Below, piece by piece: positions 31,101 to 40,418 of a DNA stretch of 64,000 nt. Within the stretch, counting starts at the first letter, position 1. Each line of letters opens with the position of its first letter. The DNA comes from Rhizobium sophorae (GTDB lineage: Bacteria; Pseudomonadota; Alphaproteobacteria; Rhizobiales; Rhizobiaceae). The stretch spans positions 1-64,000 of the forward strand of contig NZ_JABFCN010000003.1 of assembly GCF_013087515.1 (NCBI RefSeq). The letters run 5' to 3'. The notes under the pieces were generated by a model. It did not search any database, had not been told where the DNA came from, and saw nothing but the letters and a program-made list of their open reading frames with translations. The position numbers were made by a program, and so were the translations under genes.

Positions 31101-32978
31101 ATGCCACACGTAGATCAGGCATCTCGAAGCAGATATGCCAAAAGTTATTTGGGGACAGTCGTGGCATTTACCATTGCTCGTAGTTTGGTGGCGTTTGGTG
31201 TCGCCGTTTCAGCCGGCCTTTTCATATCGATCGGTTTGCAGCAATCGGCGCTCGAACGGCTGAAGGTCAATGGTCCAGTCTACGAACAGGTGGTCTACGG
31301 CAAGGATTTGATCGCCGATATTCTGCCGCCGCCGTTGTTTGTAGTCGAATCCTACATGCTCTCCTTCGAGGCGAGCAAATTTCCCGAACTCACAGAAACC
31401 AATCTTGCCAAGATCGCAAATCTCAAGGCCGCTTACGACGACCGCCGCGCCTATTGGAAAACCACCCGGCTGCCGCAGGCTTTGAAGGACGAGCTTGAAA
31501 ACGATGTCATCGCCAAAGGCGATGCATTCTGGGGGGTGATGAACAGTGAAATCATCCCGGCCCTGAACGCCAAGGATGAAGACAAGGCGCATGGTGCGAT
31601 CGAGCAGTTGCACGGCGCCTTTCATTCGCACCAAGACGCGGTCGAGAAGCTCGTTGCCAATTCCGACGCTTTCCTGAAGGGCGAGGAACGCAATGCGACC
31701 TCGGAGATCGTCACCTGGACGGTCTATGCGGGTGCTGCGGGCTTCGGATCGTTCGGGCTGTTGCTGGTGGGGCTCTATCTTCTGCGACGCCGGGCGATCG
31801 TGCCGCTCGATGGCATGAAGGCCTATATGGGCAATCTTGCCGAAGGCGATTTTTCGACCGACGTGCCCTACGCCAACCGTTCCGACGAGATCGGAGCCAT
31901 GTCCAAGGCCGTCGCGGTATTCCGCCGCAACGCGCTCGAGCGGCAGGACGCACAGAAGCGCGAGACCGCACTTCGCGATGCTGAATTCGAGCGTGAACGC
32001 AGCCAGCTGGCCGAAAAGGCCGCCGAGGAGCAGATCCGCGAAACGGTGATCGATCAGCTGACATACGGACTGGAACAGCTATCGACTGGCAATCTCGATT
32101 GCCGGATCAAGACACCCTTCGCCGCTGCCTACGAGACTTTGCGCGCGAAGTTCAATGACAGTATGGACGCTCTTTGCGCTTCGATGGCGGAGATTGCCCA
32201 GACCTCCAAGCAAGTGGGCAGTTCCGCGGCCGGCATCACGGATGCGGCTGACAGTCTTGCGTCGCGCACGGAACAGCAGGCCGCAATGCTCGAAGAAGCA
32301 ACAGCGGCGCTCGATGAGATGAATGCCAAGGCGAAAGACGCCTCCAACCATGCCGGCAGGGCAACCGGCATGATGGCCGAGACCCGCACCAGTGCCGAAC
32401 ATTCGGCAGCCGTCGTTCGCGAAGCCATCGCAGCCATGGAAAGGATCGAAGGATCGTCAACCCAGATCGGCGATATCGTCAATGTCATCGATGAAATCGC
32501 TTTCCAGACCAATCTTCTGGCGCTGAATGCCGGGGTTGAAGCAGCCCGCGCGGGCGAAGCAGGCAAAGGTTTCGCGGTCGTTGCCCAGGAAGTGCGCGAG
32601 CTCGCCATGCTCTCGGCCAACGCCGCCAAGGAGATCAGAGCGCTGATTTCCACCTCCTCGTCTCAGGTCTCCACCGGGGTGCAGCTCGTCAACCGCACCG
32701 GCAAGGCGCTGCTGGAAATCGAAGGACAGGTCGAGCAGGTTGCCGGCCTAATCGCCCGCATCGTCTCGGTGTCCTCCGAGCAGGCGGTAGCGATCGGCGA
32801 GATCAATGCCTCCGTCAACGCCCTCGATCAGGTCACGCAACGCAACGCCGCCATGGCCGTCGAAACCGCCTCGGCCTGCCGGGCGCTCGGCAGCCAGACG
32901 CAGACATTGGAAGGGGTCGTCAGTCGCTTTCAGATCGACGCGGCCGCCGGCGGGTCAAAACCGCAGAAAGCTGCTTGA
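31101..32978 (+). CDS. Transmembrane methyl-accepting chemotaxis protein
   Basis: A 625-residue chemoreceptor. Membrane helix 1 (about 22-45) and helix 2 (about 207-228) enclose a periplasmic helical ligand domain of about 160 residues. Then come a HAMP domain ([22 protein letters not shown]), a second HAMP-like stretch ([15 protein letters not shown]) and the signalling domain with tip [21 protein letters not shown]. The tail ends KPQKAA, so it lacks the CheR-tether pentapeptide. The annotated ATG at 31101 has no clear ribosome site; a GTG at 31161 with GGGGACAG ahead is an alternative. The ligand is unknown, though the next gene block is for ectoine use. Confidence 0.88.
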   Translation: MPHVDQASRSRYAKSYLGTVVAFTIARSLVAFGVAVSAGLFISIGLQQSALERLKVNGPVYEQVVYGKDLIADILPPPLFVVESYMLSFEASKFPELTETNLAKIANLKAAYDDRRAYWKTTRLPQALKDELENDVIAKGDAFWGVMNSEIIPALNAKDEDKAHGAIEQLHGAFHSHQDAVEKLVANSDAFLKGEERNATSEIVTWTVYAGAAGFGSFGLLLVGLYLLRRRAIVPLDGMKAYMGNLAEGDFSTDVPYANRSDEIGAMSKAVAVFRRNALERQDAQKRETALRDAEFERERSQLAEKAAEEQIRETVIDQLTYGLEQLSTGNLDCRIKTPFAAAYETLRAKFNDSMDALCASMAEIAQTSKQVGSSAAGITDAADSLASRTEQQAAMLEEATAALDEMNAKAKDASNHAGRATGMMAETRTSAEHSAAVVREAIAAMERIEGSSTQIGDIVNVIDEIAFQTNLLALNAGVEAARAGEAGKGFAVVAQEVRELAMLSANAAKEIRALISTSSSQVSTGVQLVNRTGKALLEIEGQVEQVAGLIARIVSVSSEQAVAIGEINASVNALDQVTQRNAAMAVETASACRALGSQTQTLEGVVSRFQIDAAAGGSKPQKAA

Positions 32979-33027
32979 CGTGTGATCGGCAGTCGAAATC
33001 GATCCTGCCTCTGCCTGTCCGACCACC

Positions 33028-34035
33028 TCAGTCCGTAACGATCGCCACGACGGCAACGCAATCACCAGCCTTGACCAGCCCTGGGAAATGCCGGGCACAA
33101 AGAATGCCATTCATGCTGGCGCGGATCTCGCGGGGGGCCACCCCGGTCCGTCCGGTCGGATAGATGCGAGCGATAACGGCATCGGCGGTGACGGCTTCAC
33201 CGAGATCGATGACAGGTTCGATCAATCCGCCCTCCTCCGCGAGGGAGAAGCAGCGGCCGTCCGGCATGTCAAGCCAGGTCGTCGGACCGGGATCGACGGC
33301 GCCCGCGACGATCCCAGCATGGCGCAGCACGTTCATGGTGCCGCGCTTGGCAATCGCAGCACTTTTGGCCGTGGCGGTGCCGCCGCCGCCGAGTTCCGTG
33401 GTGATGAAGATCTTGCCCATCTCCTCGGCCGCGGTGTCGTACATGCCGACCGCATCGATCTCCAGCATCTTCATCGAATAGGGAGCGGCAAAGGCCGTCA
33501 CGAATTCGAAGGCTTTTTCCTGCTGTTGCTTGTTCGGCAGGATGTGGGCTGCGCAGAACGGCAGAAAATCGAGAGTCTTGCCGCCGGAATGAAAATCGAG
33601 AACGAGATCCGCCATCGGCAGAAGCACACGGCTGAAATAGTCGGCGATCTTCTCGGTCACCGTGCCGTCCGGCCGGCCCGGGAAGCTGCGGTTCATGTTG
33701 CCCCTGTCGATCGGCGAAGTTCTGGTTCCCGCCTGGAATGCCGGATAATTCATGGCCGGCACGACGATGACAGTGCCACTCACCTCTTCGGCCTTTAGCG
33801 AGCGGGTAAGATCGAAGAGGGCGATCGGTCCTTCATACTCATCGCCGTGATTGCCGCCGGTCAGAAGGGCCGTAGGTCCCTTGCCGTTCCGGACGACCGT
33901 TATCGGCACCATCACCGATCCCCAGGCGGAATCGTCGCGGCTGTAAGGCAGGCGCAGGAAGCCGTGCTGGACGCCCTCGGCGGCGAAATTGACCGTCGCG
34001 CTGATCGGCGACGGCCGCAAGCCATTTTCTGTCAT
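33028..34035 (-). CDS. doeB: N-alpha-acetyl-L-2,4-diaminobutyrate deacetylase, DoeB/EutE
   Basis: A 335-residue metalloenzyme of the succinylglutamate desuccinylase/aspartoacylase family. The zinc ligands are seen in TGGNHGDEYEGPIAL (His and Glu) and DFHSGGKTLDF (His), with MNRSFPGRPDG between. It removes acetate from N-alpha-acetyldiaminobutyrate, the second step of ectoine breakdown in the cytoplasm. It is the last gene of the ehuABCD-eutABC-doeAB operon, starting seven bases after doeA, its partner enzyme. Confidence 0.92.
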   Translation of the reverse strand: MTENGLRPSPISATVNFAAEGVQHGFLRLPYSRDDSAWGSVMVPITVVRNGKGPTALLTGGNHGDEYEGPIALFDLTRSLKAEEVSGTVIVVPAMNYPAFQAGTRTSPIDRGNMNRSFPGRPDGTVTEKIADYFSRVLLPMADLVLDFHSGGKTLDFLPFCAAHILPNKQQQEKAFEFVTAFAAPYSMKMLEIDAVGMYDTAAEEMGKIFITTELGGGGTATAKSAAIAKRGTMNVLRHAGIVAGAVDPGPTTWLDMPDGRCFSLAEEGGLIEPVIDLGEAVTADAVIARIYPTGRTGVAPREIRASMNGILCARHFPGLVKAGDCVAVVAIVTD

Positions 34036-34042
34036 GACAGCC

Positions 34043-35224
34043 TCAATCCTTCACCATCAGCCTGCGCGGCACGTTGGCGAAGCATTCGACACCACTCTCG
34101 GTGATGAGGATGCTCTCGGTCGTCTCGAAACCCATGTCCTCGAGCCAGAGGCCGGTCATGAAATGGAAGGTCATGCCGGGCTTCAGTTCCGTCCGGTCGC
34201 CCGGCCGCAGGCTCATGGTGCGCTCGCCCCAGTCCGGCGGATAGGAAAGGCCGATCGGATAGCCCGTGCGGTTGTCCTTGACGATGCCGTATTTCTTCAG
34301 CACCGCGAAGAAGGCGTTGGCGATATCCTCGCAGGTATTGCCGGGTCTGGCGACTGCAAGACCGGCTTCCATGCCCTCCAGCGTCGCCTTTTCGGCATCG
34401 AGAAAGGCCTGCGTCGGCTTGCCGAGGAAGACGGTGCGCGACAGCGGCAGATGATAGCGGTTGTAGCAGCCGGCAATCTCGAAGAAGGTGCCCTCGCCCT
34501 TCTTCATCGGCCGGTCGTCCCAGGTCAGATGTGGTGCGGACGCTTCGACGCCGGACGGCAGCAGCGGCACGATCGCCGGATAATCGCCGCCGATGCCGTC
34601 GACGCCACGGGTGCCGGCATCATAGATTTCCGCAACCAGATCGCACTTGCGCATACCGACCTCGATCTTGTCGAAGATGCGGGCGTGCATCGCCTCGACG
34701 ATACGGGCGGCATTGCGCATGTAGCCGATCTCGGTCTCGCTCTTGACGGCTCGCTGCCAGTTGACGAGGGCGGTCGCGTCGACGAAGCGAGCATTCGGCA
34801 GGTGCTTCTGCAGCGCCGCAAAGGCGGCGGCAGAAAACCAGTAATTGTCCATCTCGACGCCGATCGTCAGCTTGCCGAAGCCGCGCTCCGTCAGCATGCC
34901 CGAGAGGTAGTCCATCGGGTGGCGCTCGGTCGATTGCACATAGTGATCGGGATAGCCGACGATGTTGTCGTGCTTCAGATAGGCGGTGAACTTGGCACCA
35001 TTGGCATCCTGGCCGCGGCCAAACCAGATCGGTTCGCCGTGCGGCGGCACGATCACCGCCTGGTGGACGTAAAAGGACCAGCCGTCATAGCCGGTCAGCC
35101 AGGCCATGTTCGACGGGTCGCTGACAACAAGCAGGTCTACGCCCTTCGCCTCCATGGCTCGCCGTGTCCTTTCCAGCCGCGCGGCATATTCGCCGAGCGA
35201 GAATTTGAGATTGGGCTGGGTCAT
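34043..35224 (-). CDS. doeA: Ectoine hydrolase, DoeA/EutD
   Basis: A 393-residue enzyme of the M24 creatinase/prolidase-like family. The N-terminal domain starts NLKFSLGEYAARLERTRRAM with DLLVVSDPSNMAWLTGYDGWSF, and the pita-bread domain contains GEGTFFEIAGCYNRYHLPLSRT and the late ESILITESG. It opens the ectoine ring to N-acetyldiaminobutyrates. The ATG at 35224 is chosen because the longer frame lies in the eutC gene; it follows GAAGGGAAGAAAT. It follows eutC by 32 bases. Confidence 0.93.
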   Translation of the reverse strand: MTQPNLKFSLGEYAARLERTRRAMEAKGVDLLVVSDPSNMAWLTGYDGWSFYVHQAVIVPPHGEPIWFGRGQDANGAKFTAYLKHDNIVGYPDHYVQSTERHPMDYLSGMLTERGFGKLTIGVEMDNYWFSAAAFAALQKHLPNARFVDATALVNWQRAVKSETEIGYMRNAARIVEAMHARIFDKIEVGMRKCDLVAEIYDAGTRGVDGIGGDYPAIVPLLPSGVEASAPHLTWDDRPMKKGEGTFFEIAGCYNRYHLPLSRTVFLGKPTQAFLDAEKATLEGMEAGLAVARPGNTCEDIANAFFAVLKKYGIVKDNRTGYPIGLSYPPDWGERTMSLRPGDRTELKPGMTFHFMTGLWLEDMGFETTESILITESGVECFANVPRRLMVKD

Positions 35225-35256
35225 ATTTCTTCCCTTCTTTTCCGGCGCCGCGCCGG

Positions 35257-36249
35257 TCAGCTTTCGAACGTGGTTCCGGCATTCGCCGCACCGGCGCGGG
35301 CGAAGGCGAGCGTAGCGATGGCGGTATCCTGGATGCCGGTTCCGGTGAGGTCCGCGATGGTGATCTGGTCGTTGCGCGTCCGCCCCGGTGCCCGGCCGGC
35401 GACGATCTGGCCGAGTTCGGCGAAGACCGTATCGGCCGTGACCAGGCCGGCGTCGATTGCGTGATGCAACTCGCCGAGACGCCGCGTCTGCTTCAGGCTG
35501 TCGGCGACATAGACGTCGGCACCCACGATGGCAGCCGGATCGATCTCGTTCTTGTGTTCCGCATCCGAGCCCATGGCCGTCAGATGCTGTCCGGGTTCCA
35601 GCCACCCCGCCTTGATGATCGGAGTCTCAGAAGGCGTGGTGGTGACGATGAGATCAGCGCCGGTCACCGCACCTCTGGCCTCCGGTGTCGCGGTGACGGG
35701 AAAGCCGAGCTTTGTGGCCAATTCCGCTGCCACGGCTTGCGCCTTAGCAGCATCACGCGCCCATATCCTCGCCTCGCGGATCGGCCGGACCAGCGTCAGT
35801 GCTTCGAGCTGCAGCCGCGCCTGCATGCCCGCACCGAAGATCGTGGCCACGGATGCATTTTCCCGCGACAGATGTCTTGCCGCGACGGCGCCGGCTGCTG
35901 CGGTGCGCACGTCGGTGAGATAGCCATTGTCCAGTAGCAGCGCCTGCACCAGCCCGGTCCGGCTCGACAGCAGCACCATCATGCCGTTGGTACTCGGCAG
36001 TCCGATCTTGGGATTGTCGAAGAAGCCAGGGCTGATCTTGATCGCGAAGCCCTCGATGCCGGGCACATAGGCCGTCTTCACATCGACTTCGCCGCGATAT
36101 TCCGGAATGTCGAGCCGCAGGATCGGCGGCATGGCGACGGCCTTGGTTGCAAGCGCTGCAAAAGCCTCCTCGATGCAGGCGACCGCATCTCGGTCAAGCC
36201 CGATGACTTTCCGCAGTTCCGCTTCCGTCAGAATGATCATCCGGCTCAT
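35257..36249 (-). CDS. eutC: Ectoine utilisation protein EutC (ornithine cyclodeaminase family)
   Basis: A 330-residue NAD-binding enzyme of the ornithine cyclodeaminase/mu-crystallin family. It shows AYVPGIEGFAIKISPGFF, the Rossmann segment VATIFGAGMQARLQLEAL, and DLIVTTTPSETPII. Together with EutB it is thought to act on hydroxyectoine or hydroxylated intermediates; the exact step is not settled. Its start overlaps the end of eutB by four bases, so the two are translationally coupled. Confidence 0.9.
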   Translation of the reverse strand: MSRMIILTEAELRKVIGLDRDAVACIEEAFAALATKAVAMPPILRLDIPEYRGEVDVKTAYVPGIEGFAIKISPGFFDNPKIGLPSTNGMMVLLSSRTGLVQALLLDNGYLTDVRTAAAGAVAARHLSRENASVATIFGAGMQARLQLEALTLVRPIREARIWARDAAKAQAVAAELATKLGFPVTATPEARGAVTGADLIVTTTPSETPIIKAGWLEPGQHLTAMGSDAEHKNEIDPAAIVGADVYVADSLKQTRRLGELHHAIDAGLVTADTVFAELGQIVAGRAPGRTRNDQITIADLTGTGIQDTAIATLAFARAGAANAGTTFES

Positions 36250-37247
36250 GGTCTCTCCTCGCCGTAGAGCGGCTGCTTAGCGCTGATCACCCGCTGGTGC
36301 TGCTCCATGTCGACATTTTGCCCGGACAGGATCACGACGATGGGACCGTCGCCCCTGATTTTCCCGGCAAGTAGCGCGGCGATACCGACCGCGCCAGCGC
36401 CTTCGACGACTTGGCGTTCAGCGGCATAGGCATGGCGTATGCCGGCGGCGATTTCCGCTTCCGTCAGCAGGATGACCTCGTCGAGAAGGTCGCGGCACAT
36501 GGCAAAAGTCAGGCGATTGTCGAGGCCGATGCCGCCGCCGAGCGAGTCGGCAAGGCTCGATACTTCCTCGACCTGCACCGGCCGTCCGGCATCGAGGCTT
36601 GCCTTCATCGCGGCGCCCTTCTCCATCGTCAGGCCGATCACCTTGGTCGTCGGACTGATGCCTTTGACCGCGGCGGCAACGCCGGCCGCAAGGCCACCGC
36701 CCGAGAGCGGCACCAGCACGATTGCCGCCTCCGGCAAGGTGTCGATGATTTCGAGCCCCATCGTCCCCTGCCCGGCTACAACATCAGGATGATCGAAGGG
36801 CGGGACCATCACCAGCCCCTCCTCGAGAACCAGCCGGTCGACCTCCTGTTGCGCCTCGTCCTGCGATACGCCGACGATGCGGACATCGGCGCCGAGGCGG
36901 CGGATTTCTGAAACCTTGTTCTCCGGCACCAGCCGCGACATGCAGATGGTCGCGACAGCGCCTTCCGCCTTTGCCGCATAGGCAAGCGCCCGGCCGTGAT
37001 TTCCGGTCGAGGCTGCGGCGACGCCGCGCGAGCGCTCTGTCGCCGACAAGGAGAGCACCGCATTGGTCGCTCCGCGCAGTTTGAAGCTGCCGGTCGTCTG
37101 ATGATGCTCGAGCTTGAGATGGACAGGTACGCCGGCCAATTCGCCAAGGGAAAAGGACTGCACCATCGGCGTGCCGAGTATGCGGCCGGCAATCCGGCGC
37201 GCCGCAGCGCGGATATCCTCCAGCGAGACGGGCAAGGTGCTCACCAT
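36246..37247 (-). CDS. eutB: Hydroxyectoine utilisation dehydratase EutB
   Basis: A 333-residue PLP enzyme of the threonine/serine dehydratase family. The Schiff-base lysine is in HQTTGSFKLRGATNAV (about residue 56) and the phosphate-binding loop in PLSGGGLAAGVAAAV. It probably removes a hydroxyl group from a hydroxyectoine-derived intermediate so that the product can join the ectoine pathway. It overlaps eutC and follows eutA by four bases. The ATG at 37247 has no strong ribosome site, in line with coupled translation. Confidence 0.9.
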   Translation of the reverse strand: MVSTLPVSLEDIRAAARRIAGRILGTPMVQSFSLGELAGVPVHLKLEHHQTTGSFKLRGATNAVLSLSATERSRGVAAASTGNHGRALAYAAKAEGAVATICMSRLVPENKVSEIRRLGADVRIVGVSQDEAQQEVDRLVLEEGLVMVPPFDHPDVVAGQGTMGLEIIDTLPEAAIVLVPLSGGGLAAGVAAAVKGISPTTKVIGLTMEKGAAMKASLDAGRPVQVEEVSSLADSLGGGIGLDNRLTFAMCRDLLDEVILLTEAEIAAGIRHAYAAERQVVEGAGAVGIAALLAGKIRGDGPIVVILSGQNVDMEQHQRVISAKQPLYGEERP

Positions 37248-37251
37248 GATC

Positions 37252-38031
37252 TTAGCCTTCCCAATAGGGCTTGGTCATCAATTGACCGAGTTCGGGCCGC
37301 GCCCGATCATCGCCGCAAAGCCGCAGGCAAGCCCAAGCGGTCGCGAGATTGCTGGTGACTACCGGCTTGCCGATTTCAGCCTCGATCCGGGCCGCGACCT
37401 CTGCTGCCCGCACCGCCGTACAGGAGATAAACAGCGCGTCCGACTGCGGCGCCAGCGCCTGACGCGCGAAGGCAAGGATCTCGTCCGGCGCGATCCGCGC
37501 CATCTCGCGATCATCGGTCAGGCCGAGACAGGTGAAGCGGTCGATCGCAAAGCCAAGATCGGCGAAATAGTCGGCCATCGGCCGGCTGGTCTCGATCGTA
37601 TAGGGCGTCAGCACCGAAATCCGTCTGGCGCCCAGCGCCTTCAGGCCGGTCACGGCGACAGCCGTTGGCGTCACGACGGGCACGCCGGGCTTGGCCGCAT
37701 GGATCGCCGCCTCGATATTCCGGTCGCCGATCACCACCGAGGCGGAGGTGCAGGAATAGACGATGGCATCGAGCGCCTCGTCCGGCAGGATCAGTGCCGC
37801 GCCTTCAGTCAGCGACGGCTGCATCTTCAGGAGATTTTCCGGCGTGACCGGATTGGCATAATGGATGCGGCTGACATAGATGCCGAGGCGATCGCTGGCG
37901 ACCATGCGCTGGAAGTCGACTTCCGTCGTATGGTCGGTCGCGAGGATGACCAGGCCGATACGCTTTTCCAGCGGCCGGTCCTCCAGCCGCGGTGGCCGGC
38001 CGGCAGCGATGATCTCAATCTCTACGGTCAT
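37252..38031 (-). CDS. eutA: Ectoine utilisation protein EutA (Asp/Glu racemase superfamily)
   Basis: A 259-residue protein of the aspartate/glutamate racemase and maleate isomerase superfamily. Two cysteines placed as in the family are seen in IVYSCTSASVVIG and FISCTAVRAAEVA. GVPVVTPTAVAVTGLKALG is also typical. Its precise reaction in ectoine degradation is not known; isomerisation of an intermediate is likely. The ATG at 38031 is two bases from the ehuD stop. The longer frame read on the same strand overlaps ehuD and is not used. Confidence 0.88.
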   Translation of the reverse strand: MTVEIEIIAAGRPPRLEDRPLEKRIGLVILATDHTTEVDFQRMVASDRLGIYVSRIHYANPVTPENLLKMQPSLTEGAALILPDEALDAIVYSCTSASVVIGDRNIEAAIHAAKPGVPVVTPTAVAVTGLKALGARRISVLTPYTIETSRPMADYFADLGFAIDRFTCLGLTDDREMARIAPDEILAFARQALAPQSDALFISCTAVRAAEVAARIEAEIGKPVVTSNLATAWACLRLCGDDRARPELGQLMTKPYWEG

Positions 38032-38033
38032 GA

Positions 38034-38693
38034 TCAGTCGTCCATCCTGGCGTAGCGTTCCTCGAGCCAGCGTAATCCCACGACCGAGATCAGGCTGATG
38101 ACGAGGAAGAAGACGCCGACCAGCGTCATCGGCTCGATGTAGCGGTAATTGCTGTTGGCGATGCTCTTTGCCTGGTTCATGAGTTCGAGCACGGTGATCG
38201 CCGAAAGCAGCGGCGTCTCCTTGAACATGGCGATGAAATAATTGGCGAGCGCCGGAATCATCGGCGGGATTGCCTGCGGCAGGATCACGTGGATCCAGGC
38301 CTGGCGCGTCGTCAGATTGGTGGCCTTGGCCGCCTCCCATTGTCCACGCGGCACATTCTCGATGCCGGCGCGATAGACCTCGGCGGTATAGGTCGCATAG
38401 TGAATGCCCATGCCGATGACGCCGGCGACCAGCGGCGCCAACCGGATGCCGATATCCGGCAGCACGTAGAAGATGAAGTAGAGCTGCACCAGCAATGGCG
38501 TGCCGCGGATGAATTCCGAGACGAAGCCGACCGTCCTGGAAATGCCGGCGACCGGTGAGCGCCGCGCAATGGCGAGCCCCAGGCCGACGATCATGGCAAC
38601 GGCAGCGCCGAGGATGGTCGCGAGAAGAGTGATCTTGAACCCTTCGAGAAGGGTCGGCATGATCTGCCAGACGAAGTCCCAATCCCATTCCAT
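38034..38693 (-). CDS. ehuD: Ectoine/hydroxyectoine ABC transporter permease EhuD
   Basis: A 219-residue inner-membrane permease of the polar amino-acid family, with about five helices. SEFIRGTPLLVQLYFIFYVLP and the docking loop AAKATNLTTRQAWIHVILPQA are visible. It pairs with EhuC to import ectoine and hydroxyectoine. The gene starts four bases after ehuC and is followed by eutA after two bases, so uptake and breakdown genes are one transcript. Confidence 0.92.
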   Translation of the reverse strand: MEWDWDFVWQIMPTLLEGFKITLLATILGAAVAMIVGLGLAIARRSPVAGISRTVGFVSEFIRGTPLLVQLYFIFYVLPDIGIRLAPLVAGVIGMGIHYATYTAEVYRAGIENVPRGQWEAAKATNLTTRQAWIHVILPQAIPPMIPALANYFIAMFKETPLLSAITVLELMNQAKSIANSNYRYIEPMTLVGVFFLVISLISVVGLRWLEERYARMDD

Positions 38694-38697
38694 CTGA

Positions 38698-39357
38698 TCA
38701 GGTCCTTATGCCGTCGAGGCTGCGTGCCATCCGCCGCTCCAGCCAGCGCATCGTCGCGGAGATCGCCGAGGCCATGAGAAAATAGAGGATGAGGATCGTC
38801 GCGAAGGGCACCAGCGTATTGCCAGTTTGCGCCCGCACCACCTGCGCCTGGAACGTCATATCCGTCAGCGAGATCAGCGACACGACGGCCGTGCCCTTCA
38901 GGAGCTCGATCGCATTGTTGCAGAAGGTCGGCAACATCAGCGGCAGTGCCTGCGGCAGGATGACGTGGCGCATGCGCTGGTATCGCGAAAGGTTGAGCGC
39001 GATGCAGGCTTCCGACTGTTCGCGCCCGACAGCCTTGACGGCGCCGCGCACCACTTCCGCCGCATAGGCGCCGACATTCAGCCCGAGCGCCAGCACGCCC
39101 GCCTGCAGCGGCGTCAGGGTCAAGCCTGCGAAAGGCAGCACGAAATAGACCCAGAAGAGCTGGACGAAGATCGAGGTGCCGCGGAAGAACTCGATATAGG
39201 CCGTCGCCAGAGCCCGCACGGCAAAGAAGCGGGACAGGCGGCCGAGGCCGGCCAGGAAGGCCATCACCAGCGCCAGCGCAGACCCCATAATCGTCAATTC
39301 GAGCGTCACCAGGGCGCCCTCAAGGATCAGTGTCAGATAGCCGGACCATACCGACAT
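38698..39357 (-). CDS. ehuC: Ectoine/hydroxyectoine ABC transporter permease EhuC
   Basis: A 219-residue permease with about five helices. It has IEFFRGTSIFVQLFWVYFVLP and the docking loop EACIALNLSRYQRMRHVILPQ. It is the partner of EhuD. Its gene is separated from ehuB by 156 bases that hold a rhizobial-type repeat and a strong hairpin, which would lower its expression relative to the binding protein. Confidence 0.92.
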   Translation of the reverse strand: MSVWSGYLTLILEGALVTLELTIMGSALALVMAFLAGLGRLSRFFAVRALATAYIEFFRGTSIFVQLFWVYFVLPFAGLTLTPLQAGVLALGLNVGAYAAEVVRGAVKAVGREQSEACIALNLSRYQRMRHVILPQALPLMLPTFCNNAIELLKGTAVVSLISLTDMTFQAQVVRAQTGNTLVPFATILILYFLMASAISATMRWLERRMARSLDGIRT

Positions 39358-39373
39358 CGGGAACTCGCTTCCT

Positions 39374-39454
39374 AGATCATGTCGCGCAAAATGGTGCAGC
39401 GGTTTTGCGATAACGACATGCGTAAAAACAAGGACCTAAAGCGCGACGCGCTTT
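39374..39454. repeat. Rhizobial-type palindromic intergenic repeat, copy 2
   Basis: AGATCATG is followed by CGCAAAA-N11-TTTTGCG (39385-39409), CGACATGCGT, and a second palindrome AAAGCGC-GAC-GCGCTTT (39438-39454). It shares AGATCATG, GCGGTTTT and CGACAT with the copy at 14475-14520, in the same kind of place between a binding-protein gene and a permease gene. Confidence 0.65.
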
Positions 39455-39475
39455 GGGAGATCGTTGGGGGACAAT

Positions 39476-39500
39476 CCGGCCATGCCCATGGCATGGCCGG
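39476..39500 (-). terminator. Hairpin after ehuB
   Basis: CCGGCCATGCC-CAT-GGCATGGCCGG is a perfect 11-bp stem 13 bases after the ehuB stop on the minus-strand transcript. It lacks a T-run and likely protects or attenuates the message between ehuB and ehuC. Confidence 0.6.
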
Positions 39501-39513
39501 CTGTTCACCTCAT

Positions 39514-40362
39514 TTACTTCGCCGCGGCGCAGAGCTTCTCGCGGCTCGTCGACATCGCCGCCTTGGCCGAGAAACCATAGGGCTCGATGATCTTGGCGAA
39601 TTCGCCGGATTCCTTCAGCTTCTTCAGCTCGACATCAAAGGCGTCGCGCAGTGCAACGTCCTGCTTGCGGAAGGCAGCGCCATCGCAATAGACCGGCGCA
39701 TTGACGACGGGGGCGACGGTTTCGAGGTTCGGATCGTTCGCCTTAGCCATCAGATCGTGGATTGACAGAACCGGCAGCGAGTAGACGTCGATGCGGCCGT
39801 CCTGCAGCATCTTGATGCCGCTCTGGCCATCCGGAACGACGATGACGCGGTCGCGCGGCACGCCGGCTTCGAGCGCCAGCTTCTCCTCGGTGCCGCCGCC
39901 CGGCGCGCCGATCTTGGCGTCCGGATTGTCGGCGATGTCCTTGTAGCTCGTCAGCTTCAGCGGATTGCCCTTCTTGAGAGCGAAAGCTTCGGCGTCGCAA
40001 AGGATCGGTTCGGAATAGGCAACGGCGTTGCAGCGCTCGGGCTTCATGAAGAGGCCTGCGGTGATCGCGTCGTGGCGGCCGGCCTGCAGGCCGGGGATCA
40101 TTGCGCCATATTCCGAGATCGAGGCGACCACTTCCTTGACGCCCAGCTTTTCGAAGATTGCGCGCGCCACATCGGGGGCAGCGCCAGACACCTTGCCGTC
40201 GGCGCCGACAGCGGTGAACGGCGGCTCGTTGGCGATGGCGATACGCGCAAAGCCTTGCTCCTTCAGCTGCTCGAGCTTGTCATCGGCGGCGGAGGCCGGG
40301 GCGGCCGTCATGGCCAGAAGCACCGACAGGCTGGCGGCGCTCAAAAGATATCCTGTTTTCAT
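39514..40362 (-). CDS. ehuB: Ectoine/hydroxyectoine-binding periplasmic protein EhuB
   Basis: A 282-residue family 3 solute-binding protein. The signal peptide is about residues 1-26 (MKTGYLLSA to ASA-ADD). The mature part shows FARIAIANEPPFTAVGADG, SEYGAMIPGLQAGRHDAITAGLFM and GAPGGGTEEKLALEAGV, as in EhuB. It captures ectoine or hydroxyectoine in the periplasm. The ATG at 40362 follows AGAGGAGTTGGG; a TTG three codons upstream is not preferred. It lies between ehuA and ehuC in the standard order. Confidence 0.92.
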   Translation of the reverse strand: MKTGYLLSAASLSVLLAMTAAPASAADDKLEQLKEQGFARIAIANEPPFTAVGADGKVSGAAPDVARAIFEKLGVKEVVASISEYGAMIPGLQAGRHDAITAGLFMKPERCNAVAYSEPILCDAEAFALKKGNPLKLTSYKDIADNPDAKIGAPGGGTEEKLALEAGVPRDRVIVVPDGQSGIKMLQDGRIDVYSLPVLSIHDLMAKANDPNLETVAPVVNAPVYCDGAAFRKQDVALRDAFDVELKKLKESGEFAKIIEPYGFSAKAAMSTSREKLCAAAK

Positions 40363-40418
40363 CGTTCCCAACTCCTCTGATTTTCCTTGAGTTTTGTTCT
40401 TACGGGCAATGTCTGAGG

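Noticed and set aside
33989..35464. 491-codon open frame on the plus strand over doeA
   Set aside because: Antisense to the ectoine hydrolase gene, with no family resemblance; such long shadows are common in GC-rich DNA.
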